NCBI RefSeq assembly: GCF_000723885.1
Contig: NZ_CCDG010000038.1
Coordinates: 24,715-88,714 of the forward strand
Reading direction: 5' to 3'
DNA length: 64,000 nucleotides
DNA from: Paenibacillus camerounensis
GTDB taxonomy: Bacteria; Bacillota; Bacilli; Paenibacillales; Paenibacillaceae
Under the pieces are notes generated by a model. It was not told the origin of the DNA and did not search any database. It was given only the letters and a program-made list of their open reading frames with translations. Positions within the stretch are counted from its first letter, which is position 1, and each line of letters opens with the position of its first letter. The position numbers and the translations under genes are program-made. Below, one piece after another: positions 7,947 to 17,015 of the stretch.

Positions 7947-8660
7947 TTATCCGTTCCATCCGGGGATTTGCCGCAAGTCACCGCTCAGGATCTCCACTGT
8001 GCTGTTAGCCGGAATACCGCGCGGAGAGGAGGCTGTCTCTATGTAACAGGAATCAATGCCTACAGCATTAGCTCCGGCAATGTCGGTTCGCGGATCATTC
8101 CCGATCATGACTGCCGAGCTCAGATCAGCACCGTAATGCTCCGCCAGATAACGGTAAAATAAAGGATCAGGCTTGCTCACCCCTGCTTCCGAGGAAATGG
8201 CGATTCCGTCGAACAAATGCAGGATGCCCAGCATCGTCAGCTCCGCTTCAATAAAGGTTTTTTGGCCGTTAGAGAGCAGGAAGACCTTTTTACCCCGGCT
8301 TCTGAGCCGCCCCAGAATCTCCGCCACTCCGTCATACAGAGAGATATGAATCATGGATAAGGTCCGCATCCAGCGCACGGTTTCATGGAGCCATGCCTGC
8401 CCCGGCTCCCCGCCCAGGTCACGGGCTACAGTCCGGAACACCTCTTCCATTACGAAATCCGGATATTCACAGCGCTCTGCTGCCGCCGCCAGCTGCCGGT
8501 CCCGCTCTGCCACATACTGCTCCTTCAGCTCTGCACCGGTAATATTCATACCTTGATAGCTGAAATGCAGGGACAGCCGCTCCCATACCTCCGGGTGCTC
8601 TTCATCCGTCTCAATATCAATCAGGGTGCCATACAAATCAAAAATATACGTATCGTACAT
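7947..8660 (-). CDS. HAD-superfamily phosphatase (YjjG/YfnB-like)
   Basis: A 237-residue HAD hydrolase. Motif I is FDLYGTLID (residues 7-15) with the nucleophile Asp and acid Asp replaced in position by Tyr-Gly-Thr context (DLYGT rather than DxDGT). Motif II is LLSNGQK, the conserved Lys is in VSKPDPLFY, and motif IV is MIGNDPRTDIAGA. The helical cap after motif I fits the C1 group that includes nucleotidases and haloacid dehalogenase-like phosphatases. DLYGT lacks the second Asp (the +2 acid/base is Tyr) as aligned by eye, which is worth noting. The ATG at 8660 follows GAAAGGGGAAAGCAG. Confidence 0.85.
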   Translation of the reverse strand: MYDTYIFDLYGTLIDIETDEEHPEVWERLSLHFSYQGMNITGAELKEQYVAERDRQLAAAAERCEYPDFVMEEVFRTVARDLGGEPGQAWLHETVRWMRTLSMIHISLYDGVAEILGRLRSRGKKVFLLSNGQKTFIEAELTMLGILHLFDGIAISSEAGVSKPDPLFYRYLAEHYGADLSSAVMIGNDPRTDIAGANAVGIDSCYIETASSPRGIPANSTVEILSGDLRQIPGWNG

Positions 8661-8810
8661 ATCTGCTTTCCCCTTTCTGTATCCCTTTTTCTCACACCAA
8701 GTGTACTACAAATGAACAGTCAAACTGAATAACGATGCAACAAAAGCGGTTCCGCTGCCGTTTAGTACATGACAAACAACTGACAAACTCAACCAAAGGA
8801 GCTTACAACT

Positions 8811-9851
8811 ATGAGCACATCCCTAAAAACAAGTGCAGTCCTGCTAACCCTATCCCTGGCCCTGTCCACCGGAGCTGTTTCTGCCGCTCCTGTCATTACT
8901 TCCCTCAGCACAGGTACAACACCGCAAGCTACCGGCACTGCTGCCGTTAAGACATTTGCAATTGAACTGAACGGTTCCGCCATCTCAGAGCAGGCCTTCC
9001 AGCCGTCAGGCGCTGCTGAGCCGCTTGTCCCCCTGCGCGCAGTTGCGGAAGCCCTGGGCTTCACCCTTACCTGGAACCAGGCCGGTAAATCGGCAGAGCT
9101 GAACAAAGGCAATATTGTCACCACTGTTAAGAGCGGCGAAGACCGTTATACCGTTAATAGAATGAACACTACACTCGGAACAGCACCGCTGACGAAGGAG
9201 AACAAGCTGTATGTTCCCGCCTCCTTTGTGAGCAGTGTACTGCAGCAGACCCTTTCCGTGGAGGGACAGACAATTGTGATCGCCTCAGCAGCAGAGCATA
9301 TGACGGGGAATGGTGTTATTACAGCCGTCAATACAGACGCAAAGTATCCGTCCGTTCAGATTAGAGGCACCGGAACATCCGGCCTTGTGCTTAATGTAAG
9401 CGGAGATACCGCCTTTCAGAAGGCTGACGGCACCAAGCTGACCTTTGATGATTTGCAAATCGGTATGACCATTGAAGCAGAGCATGCCTTATTCTCCACA
9501 AGAAGCCTGCCGCCGCAGTCCCCGGCTTATCAGATTACTGTGCTTGATTCTGCGCAGCCGGCAGATTTGCTGGGAACAGAAGGCAGTGTAGAGGAAATAA
9601 AGACCTCACAAGACGGGACCTCCATGATCCGCATTAACGGGTTCGGCCTTACTGAAACGTCCCAGAGTGACATTATACTCAACCTGTCCAAAGATACTGT
9701 TATTGTTAATGAAAGCGGCGAGCCTGTAGAGGCCGGAGCCGTTGTACAGGGCACACAGGTCATCGGCTTCTATGGCCCGATGCTGACCAGAAGCCTGCCG
9801 GCTATCGGGACAGCCTGGAAAATTGTCGTAATAACCGCAGCGCAGGAATAA
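8811..9851 (+). CDS. Secreted stalk-domain protein (copper amine oxidase N-terminal-like)
   Basis: A 346-residue exported protein. Residues 1-25 are a signal peptide ending VSAAP. Residues about 45-155 are the copper amine oxidase N-terminal stalk fold, recognised by VPLRAVAEALGFTLTW and KLYVPASFVSSVL. The rest contains two related beta-rich repeats, each ending in a similar string (FSTRSLPPQSPAYQITVL and MLTRSLPAIGTAWKIVVI). Stalk domains are abundant on Paenibacillus cell surfaces and seem to mediate adhesion or wall binding. ATG preceded by AAAGGAGCT. Monocistronic, with a hairpin terminator. Confidence 0.85.
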   Translation: MSTSLKTSAVLLTLSLALSTGAVSAAPVITSLSTGTTPQATGTAAVKTFAIELNGSAISEQAFQPSGAAEPLVPLRAVAEALGFTLTWNQAGKSAELNKGNIVTTVKSGEDRYTVNRMNTTLGTAPLTKENKLYVPASFVSSVLQQTLSVEGQTIVIASAAEHMTGNGVITAVNTDAKYPSVQIRGTGTSGLVLNVSGDTAFQKADGTKLTFDDLQIGMTIEAEHALFSTRSLPPQSPAYQITVLDSAQPADLLGTEGSVEEIKTSQDGTSMIRINGFGLTETSQSDIILNLSKDTVIVNESGEPVEAGAVVQGTQVIGFYGPMLTRSLPAIGTAWKIVVITAAQE

Positions 9852-9863
9852 TACGTACACAAT

Positions 9864-9908
9864 AAGGACCGCCGGCCTCGTCAGAATGACGGTCCGGCGG
9901 TCCTTCTG
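9864..9908 (+). terminator. Terminator of the stalk-domain gene
   Basis: AAGGACCGCCGG (9864-9875) pairs perfectly with CCGGCGGTCCTT (9894-9905), followed by CTGTTC. It can serve both the plus gene and the convergent GGDEF gene. Confidence 0.8.
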
Positions 9909-9943
9909 TTCGCTTCCGGCATATGCCGGAAGGATTCATAAGG

Positions 9944-11518
9944 CTACAGCTTACGGGCCTCCAGCAGGGCAGGCTGCCGTCCGAGTGTAACCCTGTTTTT
10001 GCCTCCGGTCTTGGATATGTACAATGCCTCGTCCGCCTCACGGTACAATGCCTCAAAGGTTGCACCGCTGTCCTCCGTAAAGGCGATGCCGACACTGACA
10101 GTCAGATTAATCCGGTGCCCGCCGTCCAGCCTCACGGTGTGCCGGGACATTTCACTGCGGAACTTCTCCGCCTCCTTCAGTGCGGCTTCCTCACTGTCTG
10201 CAAAGAAGCAGACTGCAAATTCTTCGCCTCCGACGCGCCCGGCAATTCCCCTGTCCTCGTACAGACGGAGTATTTTATGCGAGAAATCAACCAGTGCCTG
10301 ATCCCCGGCCACATGCCCGTATGTATCATTAATCAGCTTGAAATCATCGATATCGAACAGCAGCAGGGCAATTCCCGCCTCATCCTGCAAGGCATAGTTC
10401 TCAATCAGCCGCATGAAGTGCCTGCGGTTATAGAGGCCGGTCAGATCATCCACTGTGGCCTGATAGAGCAGCTCGCGCTCATACCGTTTCTTCTCGCTGA
10501 GGTCACTGAACACGATTAGCATGCCTGCGGCCGCCCCGTGCCCGGCCTCCGTATCGATCAGAGACAGCCCGTAGCAGGCCCCGTCTGTGCCGGGAACATC
10601 CACTTCGAACTGGCCCTCCATACGCCGGTAATAGCTCACCGCGACTTCACCGTACCGTTCCAGCAGCAGGAATATATTTTTGCCCAGCCACGATTTCTCC
10701 GTCCGTTCTGCCAGTACCGACAGCATGCGTTCGCCGGCTTCATTGATATCGATTATTATGTTGTGGCCGTCGGTCAGCACAATGCCGTCCTTCATATTCT
10801 CAATGATCTGCTTCTTCGCCCGGGGATAGAGGGATAGCTCCAAATTGCGGAAGATGGAAAAGTAACCGACGATTACAGGAGGAAGATAGGTAAAGGCGAT
10901 AAAGCCGGGAAGCGTAATTTTGAGCAGCGGGAGCAGGAAAATAGATCCGATGGGAACCAGCAGACTGAGCAGCATCAGCACATTCCACTTAAAATAATGT
11001 TTGGACGCGTTCAGCAGCGAAACGGCAAGCAAGAAAACAGCATACACGCCAAACAGCTGGTCATACGCAATGAGCGTCATATTCAGCGCGGTCGGATGCA
11101 CCACAATCCCGCTCACGCCCGCTACTGTATTCATGCCCACTCCGGTACGCATAAGATGATGCCAGGAATCTGTAAAGATCAGCAGCACATACACAGCTAC
11201 CGGAATGCAAAAAAGAGCCAGCCGTCTGTTCAGCCCGTCCGAGGATCGTGTTATGTATTCTTTAACAAAAGCATAGATAAAAATGGTACTCAAAAAAAGC
11301 GGAGCCTGCTGGAGGTTTCTCCACCACAGCTTAGCCTGAAAGGACTGGGAGAGAATTTCTCCGGCCGTAGCCGCAAAAATCACGCTGACCAGCAGCATTA
11401 AGATCCATAAGTAGCGCCTCCCTGGTGTGTTGCGGTGCCGGTAAGAGTTGACGCCCATGTAGAGACTTAGAACACTGCCCATAATTAAATAATAGGGATA
11501 ACCCTGCATCCATGGCAT
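9944..11518 (-). CDS. Membrane-bound diguanylate cyclase (7TM-PAS-GGDEF)
   Basis: A 524-residue protein with seven or so N-terminal helices (residues about 8-225) of the type found in HisKA_7TM sensors, then a PAS domain (about 235-345; IIIDINEAGERML), and a GGDEF domain (about 355-515). Active-site elements are all present: DDLTGLYNRRHF, DIDDFKLINDTYGH, and the signature GRVGGEEFAV. It should make c-di-GMP from two GTP at the membrane. No RxxD inhibitory site is seen five residues before GGEEF (EDRG instead). The ATG follows TAGGAGAAATATGAC. It sits downstream of the exopolysaccharide operon, which carries a c-di-GMP receptor. Confidence 0.9.
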   Translation of the reverse strand: MPWMQGYPYYLIMGSVLSLYMGVNSYRHRNTPGRRYLWILMLLVSVIFAATAGEILSQSFQAKLWWRNLQQAPLFLSTIFIYAFVKEYITRSSDGLNRRLALFCIPVAVYVLLIFTDSWHHLMRTGVGMNTVAGVSGIVVHPTALNMTLIAYDQLFGVYAVFLLAVSLLNASKHYFKWNVLMLLSLLVPIGSIFLLPLLKITLPGFIAFTYLPPVIVGYFSIFRNLELSLYPRAKKQIIENMKDGIVLTDGHNIIIDINEAGERMLSVLAERTEKSWLGKNIFLLLERYGEVAVSYYRRMEGQFEVDVPGTDGACYGLSLIDTEAGHGAAAGMLIVFSDLSEKKRYERELLYQATVDDLTGLYNRRHFMRLIENYALQDEAGIALLLFDIDDFKLINDTYGHVAGDQALVDFSHKILRLYEDRGIAGRVGGEEFAVCFFADSEEAALKEAEKFRSEMSRHTVRLDGGHRINLTVSVGIAFTEDSGATFEALYREADEALYISKTGGKNRVTLGRQPALLEARKL

Positions 11519-11605
11519 GTCATATTTCTCCTATTTTTATGATAGCTTTGCCTTATTATATCCTACTCCTCTACACAATTGAACCTTCTTCCGAAAATAC
11601 GCAAA

Positions 11606-11630
11606 GACCCCGCGGGAAGCCCGCAGGGTC
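11606..11630 (-). terminator. GC-rich hairpin between SDR and GGDEF genes
   Basis: GACCCCGCGGG and CCCGCAGGGTC form a stem (one G-U) around AAG. On the minus strand it is followed by TTTGCG. It lies 240 bases past the SDR stop codon. Confidence 0.65.
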
Positions 11631-11639
11631 ATATTAAAG

Positions 11640-11800
11640 GTGAGAAGCGAATATTCAGTTATGCCAGTTTCCAGTTGCTAGGGGACAAATCCTGAAAACA
11701 ACCGACGAAATCTCGATTTTGTTTTCTGTTTCCCTTTCAGATAGTACATGGGTAATCAACTACCTTTCGGAAATACACATTACATGCCGTTCCATCCGTT
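11640..11800 (-). other. Gene-free stretch with stem-loops; candidate small RNA or 3' UTR
   Basis: The 350-bp gap 11519-11868 has no credible ORF. On the minus strand, about 11735-11690, GAAAACAA and TTGTTTTC form an 8-bp stem around a small inner CGA/TCG hairpin, and flanking GGGA/TCCC may extend it; the terminator-like hairpin at 11606-11630 lies downstream. I do not recognise an RNA family. Confidence 0.25.
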
Positions 11801-11868
11801 AATTGATGCCTTCCACTTCCCACCTGCTTATTATTACCCGCATAGGGCGCCGGTCAAACAGCGGCCGT

Positions 11869-12657
11869 TCAGAGCGATTTCATTGCGCCGCCGTCAATCA
11901 GCAGCGCCTGTCCGGTAATATAGGTATTGGCAAAAGAGCCGAGAAAGACCGCCGCCTTCCCGAATTCCTCCGGCGTCCCTGCCCGGCCAAGCGGAATATT
12001 CTTCACCGAAGCCCGCTGAACCTCTTCAAGCACCAGCCCCTGCGCTTCTGCCCGCCGGCTGTCCAGTTCGGTCAAGCGGTCTGTGCCGATGCGCCCCGGT
12101 GCAAGCGTATTAATCAGAATACCGTCAGGCGCAAGCTCCGCGGCCAGGCTTTTGTTCAGCGCCTGGACTCCGGCCCGGAACACACTGGAAAGAATCAGCC
12201 CGTCAATCGGCTGCTTAATGGATGAGGAGCTGATCGTGACAATCCGTCCGCCGCCGGCTGCACGCAGGAAGGGCAGCGCCTCCCGGATCAGCCGAACGCT
12301 GCTCATCAGCGTGAGCTCGAAGCCGCCGGCCCAGTCGCTGTCTGCCATATCGGCAAAGCCGCCGCCCGGGGGCCCTCCTGCATTGGTGACCAGCACATCA
12401 ATGCCTCCCGCCCAGCCGGCTGCTGCAGCAACGGCCTCGCGGACTGCTTCCGGACTCATTACATCCATCTCCACCAGCGCAACCTCCGCGCCGGTCTCCG
12501 CTTCAATCTTCTTCGCAGCTGCTTCCAGCTGCGCCTGGCTGCGGCTGGCAATCGTCACCCTCGCGCCTTCCCGCGCGAATTCAAGCGCAGTCGCCAGTCC
12601 CAGCCCCTTGCTTGCAGCTGCCACAAATACCGATTTATCCTTAAGACCCAGATCCAT
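11869..12657 (-). CDS. SDR-family protein lacking the canonical Tyr-x3-Lys
   Basis: A 262-residue Rossmann-fold protein similar to FabG-like short-chain reductases. The nucleotide loop is VAAASKGLGLATALE (residues about 11-25), NAGGPPGG replaces NNAG, and the catalytic Ser lies in TISSSSIKQP. In the segment where Tyr-x3-Lys is expected I read SSVFRAGVQALNKSLAAEL, which gives Ser and Arg. The C-terminal NTLAPGRIGTDRL and TGQALLIDGGAMKSL are normal. The frame is open to 12711, but the ATG at 12657 has AAGGAGGCAGAAGGAG just before it and begins the fold, so I prefer it. The substrate is unknown; catalysis by standard chemistry is doubtful. Confidence 0.85.
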   Translation of the reverse strand: MDLGLKDKSVFVAAASKGLGLATALEFAREGARVTIASRSQAQLEAAAKKIEAETGAEVALVEMDVMSPEAVREAVAAAAGWAGGIDVLVTNAGGPPGGGFADMADSDWAGGFELTLMSSVRLIREALPFLRAAGGGRIVTISSSSIKQPIDGLILSSVFRAGVQALNKSLAAELAPDGILINTLAPGRIGTDRLTELDSRRAEAQGLVLEEVQRASVKNIPLGRAGTPEEFGKAAVFLGSFANTYITGQALLIDGGAMKSL

Positions 12658-12752
12658 TCTCCTTCTGCCTCCTTGTTCAAGGTAGCCCCTGCCGTCGGCG
12701 GGATAGATCAATTGTAAAACGGGGCTTCAAGGATATCCAGTCAGGCTTTGCT

Positions 12753-13619
12753 TTACACATCATACTCCAGCTGCTTCTTCGCCTGCACGATGAAGTCCAG
12801 CGGGTTCTCAATTGTGGCTGCCTCGTACTGCACAGCTCCGATTTTGAGTCCCAGATTTACTTTGTATTTGCCGGAGAATTCATTTTCATTCAGCTGCTGG
12901 AGCTTGAGCTTGATCCGCTCGATGACAATTTTAGCCCCTTCATGGTCCGTGAAGAGCAGCAGCCCCCAGGTTGCATCGTCCTTGTCCAGCAGATACAGTG
13001 CATCATTGGTACGGATGCTGGACTGGCTGAGCTGGGAGACATCATAGATTGCCTCGGACAGCTGCTCCTCCGGGATTAGCCGGCGGATCTCGCTCCAGTA
13101 TTTGACCTTAACAACGAGCAGAGTCAGGGGAATGCTGTACCGGGTGGAGATACCCGTAAACAGGCTGGCATCCTTCTGAAAAGCAACGCTGTTGCGCAGA
13201 TCGGTATTCTCATCGACCGTAGCGAGATTGGCGGTGGCCTTCTTCAGCCGTTCATTCTCCGCCTGCAGCTCCCGTGAGCTTGAGGTGAATATCCACATCA
13301 TGACCGTGATCAGCGGCACCATAATCAGCCAGAAGTAGGTGCTGACCCCGATTGTCTCTCCCCGGGATACCGTCTGGTATACCACAAAAAGCCCGTAGAT
13401 AAAGATGAACGCAAGGTTAAGGGTCAGTCCCGCTGTTACCGTAGTGAAATAGGTGACCAGAGCAAGCAGAAAAGCAATATTCAGGATAATGATATTCTGC
13501 ACATACCCGCTGCCTGAACCGGCGATAAACACAACACAGATGAACATCAGCACCAGAAATCCAAGAAAGCCAAGGTCTGAAGCCAGGCTGCTGCGGTTAC
13601 GTCTCACGTCTATCACCAC
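12753..13619 (-). CDS. YdaK-like membrane c-di-GMP receptor with degenerate GGDEF
   Basis: A 288-residue protein: about four membrane helices (residues 14-108), a short coiled linker (SSSRELQAENERLKKATANL), and a GGDEF-like domain (about 130-285). The signature GG[DE]EF is lost: RTND, a match to the RxxD inhibitory site, is followed after five residues by DKDDA. A retained I-site with a dead active site is the pattern of c-di-GMP receptors such as B. subtilis YdaK. It is the last gene of the operon and overlaps the end of the BcsB-like gene by 23 bases from a GTG start with a weak ribosome site. I infer that it activates the synthase in response to c-di-GMP. Confidence 0.82.
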   Translation of the reverse strand: MVIDVRRNRSSLASDLGFLGFLVLMFICVVFIAGSGSGYVQNIIILNIAFLLALVTYFTTVTAGLTLNLAFIFIYGLFVVYQTVSRGETIGVSTYFWLIMVPLITVMMWIFTSSSRELQAENERLKKATANLATVDENTDLRNSVAFQKDASLFTGISTRYSIPLTLLVVKVKYWSEIRRLIPEEQLSEAIYDVSQLSQSSIRTNDALYLLDKDDATWGLLLFTDHEGAKIVIERIKLKLQQLNENEFSGKYKVNLGLKIGAVQYEAATIENPLDFIVQAKKQLEYDV

Positions 13620-15693
13620 GTTTCTTCATATGTTTGCGGATCAGCAGAAGAAGCGCCACGAGCACCAGGGCAATGGTAAGGACTACCGCAGCAACGAAGC
13701 CGAGCACATCACTGCGCTCTACAATCTGCTCCAGCGCCGAATCCTGCTGTGCCCCGGTGTCCGTTTTGAACCGGTATGCACTGACATTCCCGTCTTTGTC
13801 GGTTACGACGCCGTCACCGTATACCTTCCACTTGTCCTTTTCGCTGGCAATCAGCCGGGAAGCGAGATAATAATTCTCCGCATTCACTGCTGTAACCGCC
13901 ATAAAGCCGCGTCCGCTTCCATATGGCGATTCCACCAGCTGCAGCGTTCCAAGCTCTGTACCGTACTGCTCTTCAATGCTCATCTTTTCATTGGATACGA
14001 GGGTTGTACCGTCCTTGCTGTAACGGAAATACAGCTTGTCGTTGTTATCCCGGATGATCTTGTTGTTCCTGTAGGAGCCGACAGCCAGAACATTGTTGTT
14101 CTTCAGGTTATCCGCACTTACATCGTCAGTGTAAAAGTGAATATCACCGGTATTGCCGTCCGTATACTGTCCCAGCAGATTGAACACATTCGCAAGGCTC
14201 ATGTAGGCATAGTCATCCATCTCCTGAGGCAGTACAACAGCTACATGATTGTAGATTCCGTCCCGCAGGAACGGATACGGATAGTTGTTGAACAACAGGT
14301 CTGTCCGGTCCTTCGTATTGAGCTGCAGCAGCGATTCCTTGTCAATATAGGCCCAAGGCATCTGCTCCGTATTTGGCGTGCAGACTGCGCTTTCCATCTC
14401 CAGATCAAAGGCTACGGTTACCGAGAAGTTTCCGGAGATATTAAGATTCTTGGGCACCGTCAGGGTAAGCGTATCGCCGTTAGCCAGCTCCCTGGTCAGC
14501 TTCTTGCTGCCGATTGGCGTGCCGTTGATGCTGACCGTTACCAGGGAGCGCGTGAAATCCAGATTTCCGGCATACCGGAAATCAAGACTGATTTTGCCGG
14601 AATCGGCGATGGACCGGTTCGACGGCAGGGCAATGAAATAGGATTGCTCCCGGTGATTCGGACCGGTTAATTTATCGCCGGCTTCAGTCAGCCTTACATC
14701 CGAGCTGATGCTGCCGGCTGGCTCATCCGCCTGCGTAGAGCCGTCGACCACCTTCAGGTCACTTGAAATCTGGCTCATCAGCTCCGTGCTTGCCGCAAGC
14801 CTCCCCGCCTTGATCAGCAGGCTCTCATCCTTCGAGGTAATGACGAGCGTCGGCCGGGTATCCTTGTTCAGCAGCTGGATCAGCGCGTGTGTGCCGAGAT
14901 CCTCTGCCGTGCTGAGCTGCTGCTTCAGTTCCGCCGGAACACGGTCATACAGCGCTACCAGTACTACCGCGTCCCTGTCCTTCACAGTAGCCTCCCGGTA
15001 AGGAAGCATACTAATCGTTTTGTCCGTCAGGTCATTCTCTTTGGCAAAGCCCGACAGGGCGTACGCAGCAGACTCCAGCTCAGCTCCGGTAGCCTGCTCC
15101 GGTACTGTAATCAGGCTTTTGCCGTTCTTCACGATATCAATGCCGGAGAACCGCCCGCTGAAATCACTGATCCCGCCGGTGAGCGCCTTGGTGCTGTAAG
15201 TAACAGCTATACTGGAGGTGTTGAAGAAATGCAGCCAGTTGTCAGGCGAATTGTCCACATAGCAGACCTGATTATTGTTAACAGCCGTCTTCAGATCCCC
15301 CTGCAGGGTCAGCGTATTGCTGTCCTTCTTCAGAAAGCCCTTCGGCGCATTGATGCTGATAATCTGCTCCCCGTTGTTCTCAAGTGACGGCCGGAACGAG
15401 TGGAACGGAATGCCGTTCAGCGAGAGCGTAATGCTCGACTCCTGATCCTTCGTAATCTGTGAAATCTGGAAATGCAGATTAATTTTCACACTATCCACAT
15501 TCCAATAGTCCATTATTGTAAAAAGCTGCTGTGACGATGCACCGCCTGACAGTGCAATATCACTGCCGGTAAAGGAGGTCTCGTATGTCTGCCTGCCGGC
15601 TCCCGGAAGCACTGCCGCAGCAGAGGCTGCCGGAAGCAGAGACAGGAAAAGGGAGAGGCAGAGCGCCCACAACAACATCTGTTTTTTTATCAT
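13597..15693 (-). CDS. BcsB/YdaN-like exopolysaccharide synthase subunit
   Basis: A 698-residue surface protein with a signal peptide (residues 1-26) and one C-terminal helix (about 660-688) followed by a basic tail. The body resembles the BcsB cellulose-synthase subunit: repeated carbohydrate-binding beta-sandwich and flavodoxin-like units, with segments such as VKINLHFQIS, SITLSLNGIPF and LVTVSINGTPIGSKKL. BcsB guides the growing polysaccharide outside the membrane and its C-terminal helix docks on the glycosyltransferase. The gene lies directly behind the GT2 synthase gene, as ydaN follows ydaM in B. subtilis. Confidence 0.85.
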   Translation of the reverse strand: MIKKQMLLWALCLSLFLSLLPAASAAAVLPGAGRQTYETSFTGSDIALSGGASSQQLFTIMDYWNVDSVKINLHFQISQITKDQESSITLSLNGIPFHSFRPSLENNGEQIISINAPKGFLKKDSNTLTLQGDLKTAVNNNQVCYVDNSPDNWLHFFNTSSIAVTYSTKALTGGISDFSGRFSGIDIVKNGKSLITVPEQATGAELESAAYALSGFAKENDLTDKTISMLPYREATVKDRDAVVLVALYDRVPAELKQQLSTAEDLGTHALIQLLNKDTRPTLVITSKDESLLIKAGRLAASTELMSQISSDLKVVDGSTQADEPAGSISSDVRLTEAGDKLTGPNHREQSYFIALPSNRSIADSGKISLDFRYAGNLDFTRSLVTVSINGTPIGSKKLTRELANGDTLTLTVPKNLNISGNFSVTVAFDLEMESAVCTPNTEQMPWAYIDKESLLQLNTKDRTDLLFNNYPYPFLRDGIYNHVAVVLPQEMDDYAYMSLANVFNLLGQYTDGNTGDIHFYTDDVSADNLKNNNVLAVGSYRNNKIIRDNNDKLYFRYSKDGTTLVSNEKMSIEEQYGTELGTLQLVESPYGSGRGFMAVTAVNAENYYLASRLIASEKDKWKVYGDGVVTDKDGNVSAYRFKTDTGAQQDSALEQIVERSDVLGFVAAVVLTIALVLVALLLLIRKHMKKRGDRRET

Positions 15694-15735
15694 CTTCTGT
15701 ATCTCCTGTTCACCTTATTTCTCTTCCTCCGGCGC

Positions 15736-16986
15736 CTAATAACGCTCGGTCTTGTACCATTTGGCTTCCCGTTTGAAAATAACATCCTTGAGGTAGTTAT
15801 ACATGCCGTATGCGGCGACAGCCATCCAGAGCTGGCAGTACGAGACATACATCAGCAGAATAATGCCCAGATTCGACAGGCTCATCTCGCCCTTCTCTGT
15901 GGTCAGCGTGACAAAGACGCCTACTACGAACAGCACAATGGCCAGTATCCACAGAAAGCTGCTGAGGCCGGCAATGGTGGTGTGCACATAGCCCATTGCG
16001 TGCAGCACCAGCAAGATGTCCGAGGTAATCAATGAGATCAGCAGCAGAAAATAGATTGAGACATAATACAGGATATCGAAACGGATTTTGGCCGCGGAGC
16101 GGTCGAACAGCAGCGGCAGATTTTTGACAATGACATAGACATTCCCTTTAGCCCAGCGCGTGCGCTGCTTGAACCACACCTTTACCGTCTGCGGTTCCTG
16201 CTCCCAGGTGACCGATTTGGGCTGGAATTTGATCCGGTAGCCCATCATGTAGATGCGGAAGCTGATCTCGGTATCTTCGGCAATTGCCTTGACGTCCCAG
16301 CCGCCGATCGCCTCGACAATGGACCTGCGCATAATAAAGTTAGTGCCGGGAATCGTGCACAGCTTGAACAGCTTCCACCGCCCGGCCTGGGCCATCCATT
16401 GAAACGAAAGCGTCTCTATATTAATAAACCTTGTGAGCAGACTGGCATCACGGTTACGGGTTCTGAACTTGCCGATAACAGCGCCGAGGCGCGGATCAGC
16501 AGCAATTTCGGCTACCAGATACCGCAGCGCCGTACGCTCCGGTGTATTGTCGGCGTCATAAATGGCGATTAGCTCACCCTTGCTCCGGGTAAAGCCAATG
16601 TTCAGCGCATTGGACTTTCCTTTGCCTCCGGTAACCGAATCCGTGTTAATAATCAGCAGATTGCGCTCCGGGTACCTGTCCTGTATATTTCCCAGCAGCA
16701 CGGCACTGTTATCCGAGGAGTTGTCGTTAATGACAATGATCTCATAGCGGTCATGCGGATAATCCAGCGCCAGCAGCGATTCCACGGTCTTGCTGATGAC
16801 TACCCCCTCATTATGTGCAGGGACCATAATCGTTACAAAGGGATATTCACCCTTGATCTCCGGAATCTCTTCCCGCTCCGTTTGAATGTAATATAGATAT
16901 CCGGCAATAATCAGGGCAACATTGACCAGCAGCAGCGACCAGATACAGATCACCGCAATTACCATCAGCACGTCCGAGACTGTCAT
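15736..16986 (-). CDS. Family 2 membrane glycosyltransferase (YdaM/BcsA-like synthase)
   Basis: A 416-residue processive glycosyltransferase. One N-terminal helix (residues 8-30) precedes the GT-A domain with YPFVTIMVPAHNEG, the UDP-sugar site IAIYDADNTPERTA (DAD), AIAEDTEISFR (TED-like) and the processivity motif KQRTRWAKGN (QxxRW). Four or so C-terminal helices form the export channel. There is no PilZ domain, so c-di-GMP control must come from another subunit, presumably the YdaK-like protein. The ATG follows TAAGGAGGATAAC. It sits between the DUF2334 and BcsB-like genes. The polymer made is unknown. Confidence 0.9.
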   Translation of the reverse strand: MTVSDVLMVIAVICIWSLLLVNVALIIAGYLYYIQTEREEIPEIKGEYPFVTIMVPAHNEGVVISKTVESLLALDYPHDRYEIIVINDNSSDNSAVLLGNIQDRYPERNLLIINTDSVTGGKGKSNALNIGFTRSKGELIAIYDADNTPERTALRYLVAEIAADPRLGAVIGKFRTRNRDASLLTRFINIETLSFQWMAQAGRWKLFKLCTIPGTNFIMRRSIVEAIGGWDVKAIAEDTEISFRIYMMGYRIKFQPKSVTWEQEPQTVKVWFKQRTRWAKGNVYVIVKNLPLLFDRSAAKIRFDILYYVSIYFLLLISLITSDILLVLHAMGYVHTTIAGLSSFLWILAIVLFVVGVFVTLTTEKGEMSLSNLGIILLMYVSYCQLWMAVAAYGMYNYLKDVIFKREAKWYKTERY

Positions 16987-17015
16987 GTTATCCTCCTTAC
17001 CCGCGGGCTTTCTTT

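Noticed and set aside
9944..11518. Histidine kinase reading of the 7TM protein
   Set aside because: Although the N-terminus resembles 7TM kinase sensors, the C-terminus is a full GGDEF domain and no H-box or HATPase is present.
13453..14670. 405-codon plus ORF opposite the BcsB-like and YdaK-like genes
   Set aside because: Antisense shadow without RBS; the minus-strand proteins match families.
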